Shown here piece after piece: positions 60,658 to 64,000 of a stretch of DNA of 64,000 bases. Within the stretch, counting starts at the first letter, position 1. Every line of letters starts with the position of its first letter. The notes beneath the pieces were generated by a model. It saw only the letters and a list, made by a program, of their open reading frames with translations. It was not told the origin of the DNA and ran no database searches. The DNA comes from Kiritimatiellia bacterium. GTDB lineage: Bacteria; Verrucomicrobiota; Kiritimatiellia; PWTM01. The DNA lies in the NCBI GenBank assembly GCA_026417735.1, contig JAOACR010000023.1:62001-126000 (forward strand), read 5' to 3'. The position numbers and the translations under genes were made by a program.

Positions 60658-63600
60658 TCAGGGAGAAAGCTCGACGTGCCGTTCGGCGGTGCGGTTGGAG
60701 GCCAGCTCGCGGACCCGGACTGTCCAGCGGCCCGGCGTATCGTTCGGCGCCGTCTCCAGCTGCAGATCGAGTACCCCGTCGCGCGCACCGTACCAGCCGG
60801 TTCCTTCCGCTTCGCGCCCCTCCGCATCGAGCACGTCTACGCGCAGCGGCACAACTGCCGCCAGCGGCTGACCATCTGCATCCACCACCCGCACGCGGAA
60901 GGGGGCGCGTTCGCCGCGGCGGACGATCGCCGGACCCTCGAGCGTGACCGCGGCGATCGGCCGATCGGTGACCATCACGATTCTGCCCCCGGCGGCCTCC
61001 AGGTTCACCGAAAAACGCAGCTCACCGTCGGTGCGTGTCAGCGGCACTTCCGCGTGGGCGAGCAGGTCGTACGCGCGGCCGTCGTTTCGGCGGAGGCGAA
61101 CCTCGGCGGAGTCGGGCCGGCCATTTTCCATCACAAGACCATGACGACCGACATAGTCGCCGAACGCGCGGCGGTCGTTGACCAGGAAGATGTAGTCCGT
61201 CGTGCGGTGTCGGCGCAGACGCGGGATCACCGTAGGGGAGGTGGTGAAGAGGCGGCGCCGGTAGCGGTCGCCGAGCTCGCGGAGCAGGTGTTCGCCAAGG
61301 CGGATCAGCGCGGCCTGGTCCGTGTCGGCGCGGCCGCTACGTTCGAGGATAGGCAGCCGGATATCCGGCGTGATGCCCGGCGCAAGGCGCTCATCGCCCA
61401 CCACGATGCCACCGCGGCGCTGAAAGGCGACGATGCGGGCGGCGACGCCCGTGGTCAGCACGTCGCAATCTGGCAGCAGCAGCAGCCGGTAGCGGTCCAG
61501 GCCATCGCGGAGCACGGTTTCATCGTAGAGGATGTCCGCCTCGATGTGGGCCCACGTCATCGCGTGCCAGAGATCGGCGGCCCAGCCGCGTCCCCATCCG
61601 TACGTGCCGCGGCCCGCGTACCACATCTGCGCGGCAAAGCTTTCCAGCAGCGCGGCATCCCGCGGCGCGTCGCCAATCTCGAGCAGCGCAGGACCGAGCG
61701 GCTCAACGACCCCGCGGAGCAGCTCTCGCAGCGCGGTCTGGGTGCCCGGATGAGTGTGCCGGTAGGCCCCCCGCTCCTCGGTCGGCACGATCGCCTGCCA
61801 GCCGTGGTACATGATGCCGGCGACCGGCCGCGCGATCTTGCACCAGAACGCAATGCGGAGATGGTCAGGGGAGATGGTGAGGAACTTCGCGTCGGGATCG
61901 GTGTCTTCCCACGGCGAGAGCGCCGCCGCGCGCGCAAGGTCAGCGGTGTTCGCGGGCGCCGTCTGCGAGCGGTACCAGAACGCCTGCGTCATTTTCATCA
62001 CGCGCGTCGGACGCGGTGCGCCGGCGGCCATCGCCAGGAGCTCGTCGGCGGCCAGGCCGATGCGGATCGGATCGGGGTTGGAGTAGGTCCAGTGCGAGAG
62101 CACGTCCACGTCGCCGCCGCTCCCCCACACGCTCGCGACTCGGACGGCGGGATCGTGGAACGTCCAGAAGCCCGCTCGCACGCCGCCCTCGCGCAGGCCG
62201 CGCGCGACCGCGGTGTTCAGCGCGTTCCAGCCATCGCCGTGCTTCCACCACCAGCGGAGAAAGGCGAGCGTCGGCTCCTCGTCCGGAACCAGGCGCAGGG
62301 GCGGAAAGCCCGGCACCTGATCCCATCGGCGGCCGCTTTTCGTGTGGTTGGTCGGAACCGTGAGAAAACCGGCCTGGCGCGCGGCCTCCCGATCGTGCGG
62401 GTGATAACAGATCGTCGCGGCGTCGCGCACCTCGCTGTGCAGCAGCGCCCCCTCGAAGGCGGGGCAGTCGCCCCACGCGCGCGCGACGGCCCGGCCGACG
62501 CGCCGGCAATAGTCGGCCATGCCGGGGGCGGCGGCACAGACATTGGGCCGATTGGTGAGCGGTCGGCCGGCGGGATCCACGCGCACACGTGACGGATCGT
62601 CCTTCCATACCGAGCCGGGCGAGAGCGACGCGATCAGGCGGAAGTCGTCCGCGAGCGCGACATCGAGCATGTGTCGCGTCAGCGCAACGCGCGCGGGCGC
62701 GACGGGCGGAGCATCGTCAGGGGCCGCCCAGAGCGCCTTTGCATCCAACGGGATGCCAAGACAGTGTGTAAAGCCGAGGTCCCGAAGGCGGGGCAGCTCC
62801 TTCAACACGTTCTCCGGCGAGTAGATCCCCCACATCACCACCGGCATCCGCGGCGGCCGGCGTGGAACGATCCGTACGACGAGATTCGTCTCCGCGAGTG
62901 TCGGTGCCGAATCGGCCAACCGCGCGCGCGCCGTTATCGGGTATGCGTCCGGCCGCCAGTTGGTGGGAACCGGGACCGGCACCGTCCGAACGCCGCCGGG
63001 TTCCAGCGCGGCCACGTCCACCGACACGTTTGAATCAAACGCACGCACCTCCACGCGAATCGAACGCACCACGACGAGCCCCCAGTTCGTCAGCGCCAGG
63101 CGCACCATTGCGTTGCTTTCCCCGCGCACGAAGACCCGGCGCTCGCCCGGCAGCGTCCCCAGGCCAAGACCGGTGATCTCGGGCAGCCCGTGAGCCAGCC
63201 GGACCTGCGCAATTCGTCCGGGAAAAGCGTAGTAGTCACTTCCGAGCCGGTCACCGATCGCCAGAGGGCGGTCGTTAGGGGCAACTCCGCCGCGCTCCGG
63301 ATATGTTTGGCGACCTGCCGGCGAACCGTCTACAAAGAACCAGCCGGTACCGCGCCCATCGTACGCAAACAGGATCTGCCGCCACCGGCCCGCCGCCAGT
63401 TCCACCGGTTCGGAAGTCCAAGACTGTGTCTCCCTACCGAACCCCAGCCGTGCGATCAGCCGTCGAGCACCGGTTCGCTCCGGCGCGGAGATCACCAACT
63501 GGTAACCCGTGTGCGTCGCGTACTTTTTATCCAGCAAAAACACTTCGCCGACGTTCGTCACGCCAGGGGCGGGAGAGATCCACGCCGCGATAGCGAATGG

Positions 63601-63915
63601 GCCCGGCGGCGAGAGCACGGGATCCGCCGGAGCCAATGCACCTCCCGGAGTGGAGCGATCCGGCGGACCACGGCGGGGCACGAGACAGCAGCCCAGCTGC
63701 TCGTCGTTGACGATCTCCCCCCCTCGCAGGGAAAGCCGTAGGCCGTGCGGTCCCTCGTCTGCGAGCGGATCCTCCGCCCGCACCAGCCAACCGGCGACCG
63801 GCGACGCACCCGTGAGGTCGATCGGTGCCGTCGCCAAGACCGGGACAGCCCTAGTGGTGCACGCGAGCCAGAGCATCGCAGCATGCACAACAAAGGGGTA
63901 CCGGTCGCGGTTCAT
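60658..63915 (-). CDS. Large secreted glycosidase-like protein (LamG, GH42-like barrel, amidotransferase-like domain)
   Basis: A 1085-residue exported protein. The signal peptide is residues about 1-23 (FVVHAAMLWLACTTRAV). A LamG-like domain at about 100-240 (FAIAAWISPAPG; WRQILFAYDGRGTGWFFVDG) is followed by a beta-sandwich and a TIM-barrel-like region at about 360-720 (VVMWGIYSPENVLKELPRL). A possible catalytic Glu lies in LLHSEVRDAATICY. Residues about 750-880 (DRYRLLLLPDCDVLTTGVAA, then FQRRGGIVVGDE) resemble the GH42 trimerisation/amidotransferase-like domain, and Ig-like domains end the chain. ATG 63915 follows GGTGGGAG. The family is not certain. Confidence 0.65.
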   Translation of the reverse strand: MNRDRYPFVVHAAMLWLACTTRAVPVLATAPIDLTGASPVAGWLVRAEDPLADEGPHGLRLSLRGGEIVNDEQLGCCLVPRRGPPDRSTPGGALAPADPVLSPPGPFAIAAWISPAPGVTNVGEVFLLDKKYATHTGYQLVISAPERTGARRLIARLGFGRETQSWTSEPVELAAGRWRQILFAYDGRGTGWFFVDGSPAGRQTYPERGGVAPNDRPLAIGDRLGSDYYAFPGRIAQVRLAHGLPEITGLGLGTLPGERRVFVRGESNAMVRLALTNWGLVVVRSIRVEVRAFDSNVSVDVAALEPGGVRTVPVPVPTNWRPDAYPITARARLADSAPTLAETNLVVRIVPRRPPRMPVVMWGIYSPENVLKELPRLRDLGFTHCLGIPLDAKALWAAPDDAPPVAPARVALTRHMLDVALADDFRLIASLSPGSVWKDDPSRVRVDPAGRPLTNRPNVCAAAPGMADYCRRVGRAVARAWGDCPAFEGALLHSEVRDAATICYHPHDREAARQAGFLTVPTNHTKSGRRWDQVPGFPPLRLVPDEEPTLAFLRWWWKHGDGWNALNTAVARGLREGGVRAGFWTFHDPAVRVASVWGSGGDVDVLSHWTYSNPDPIRIGLAADELLAMAAGAPRPTRVMKMTQAFWYRSQTAPANTADLARAAALSPWEDTDPDAKFLTISPDHLRIAFWCKIARPVAGIMYHGWQAIVPTEERGAYRHTHPGTQTALRELLRGVVEPLGPALLEIGDAPRDAALLESFAAQMWYAGRGTYGWGRGWAADLWHAMTWAHIEADILYDETVLRDGLDRYRLLLLPDCDVLTTGVAARIVAFQRRGGIVVGDERLAPGITPDIRLPILERSGRADTDQAALIRLGEHLLRELGDRYRRRLFTTSPTVIPRLRRHRTTDYIFLVNDRRAFGDYVGRHGLVMENGRPDSAEVRLRRNDGRAYDLLAHAEVPLTRTDGELRFSVNLEAAGGRIVMVTDRPIAAVTLEGPAIVRRGERAPFRVRVVDADGQPLAAVVPLRVDVLDAEGREAEGTGWYGARDGVLDLQLETAPNDTPGRWTVRVRELASNRTAERHVELSP

Positions 63916-63930
63916 CGTCGATCTCCCACC

Positions 63931-64000
63931 TCAGCGCAGCTGTTCCTCGTGCAGCAGGTCGGCCAGCGGACGACGAGGGGGGGAGACCGGCTCCTCCGCT
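63931..64000 (-). CDS. C-terminal end of a gene extending past the right edge
   Basis: On the minus strand a frame open to the window edge ends with PRRPLADLLHEEQLR and a TGA at 63931, 15 nt before the next ATG. The short spacing suggests a gene upstream in the same operon. Only 22 codons are visible, so no function can be assigned. Confidence 0.4.
   Translation of the reverse strand, partial: AEEPVSPPRRPLADLLHEEQLR

Overview
The window comes from a GC-rich (roughly two-thirds G+C by eye) Gram-negative bacterium. A TonB-dependent receptor implies an outer membrane. The V-type ATPase gene order, DUF1573 protein, LamG proteins, GH78-type glycosidases and M60-type peptidase suggest the Planctomycetes-Verrucomicrobia-Chlamydiae group, most plausibly a Kiritimatiellota-like lineage. 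That placement is inferred from gene content; no rRNA gene is present. Genes are dense, often overlap by 4-50 nt, and use ATG, GTG and, for smc, TTG starts. No tRNA, rRNA, CRISPR, transposase or phage gene was found.

Region 1 (257-10466, minus strand) is a complete V/A-type ATPase operon read E, DUF2764, A, B, D, I, K. It has a good promoter and a predicted Na+-type site in the c-ring protein, and a secreted glycosidase follows 11 nt after atpK. Region 2 (10563-16590) has a secreted M60-like metallopeptidase, a DUF3592 gene broken across three frames, a D-lactate dehydrogenase and an MFS permease. Region 3 (17147-28725, plus strand) is housekeeping: pheT, a structured non-coding gap, then a tight chain rarA, 5-formyl-THF cyclo-ligase, rny, ymdB, xseA, xseB, HtrA-like protease, tlyA and nadK. 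A three-gene proton-translocating transhydrogenase (pntAA-pntAB-pntB) follows with its own promoter.

Region 4 (31897-53283) mixes secreted carbohydrate-active proteins (two GH78-like enzymes, a LamG protein with a SHOCT-like tail, a lone TonB-dependent receptor) with translation and metabolism genes: argS, glnS, trmL, ilvD and glgX. It also has an FkbM methyltransferase, a beta-lactamase-fold hydrolase, a TVP38/DedA-type membrane protein and a DUF1573 protein. Region 5 (53325-64000) has smc and, divergent from it, a polyprenyl-phosphate-type glycosyltransferase. The next two genes resemble EboF and EboD. A large secreted GH42-like protein reads back from the right edge.

The most unusual signals are: two pairs of TTCCAA-N3-TTGGAA palindromes, each pair with centres exactly 32 bp apart and each in a convergent intergenic gap; an EboF/EboD-like pair without the rest of the ebo cluster; a predicted Na+-coupled V-ATPase; several predicted leaderless or near-leaderless transcripts; and a run of stable hairpins between pheT and rarA. 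Together the genes suggest an anaerobic or facultative polysaccharide and glycoprotein degrader that uses a sodium motive force, ferments with D-lactate dehydrogenase and stores glycogen. This lifestyle is inference.
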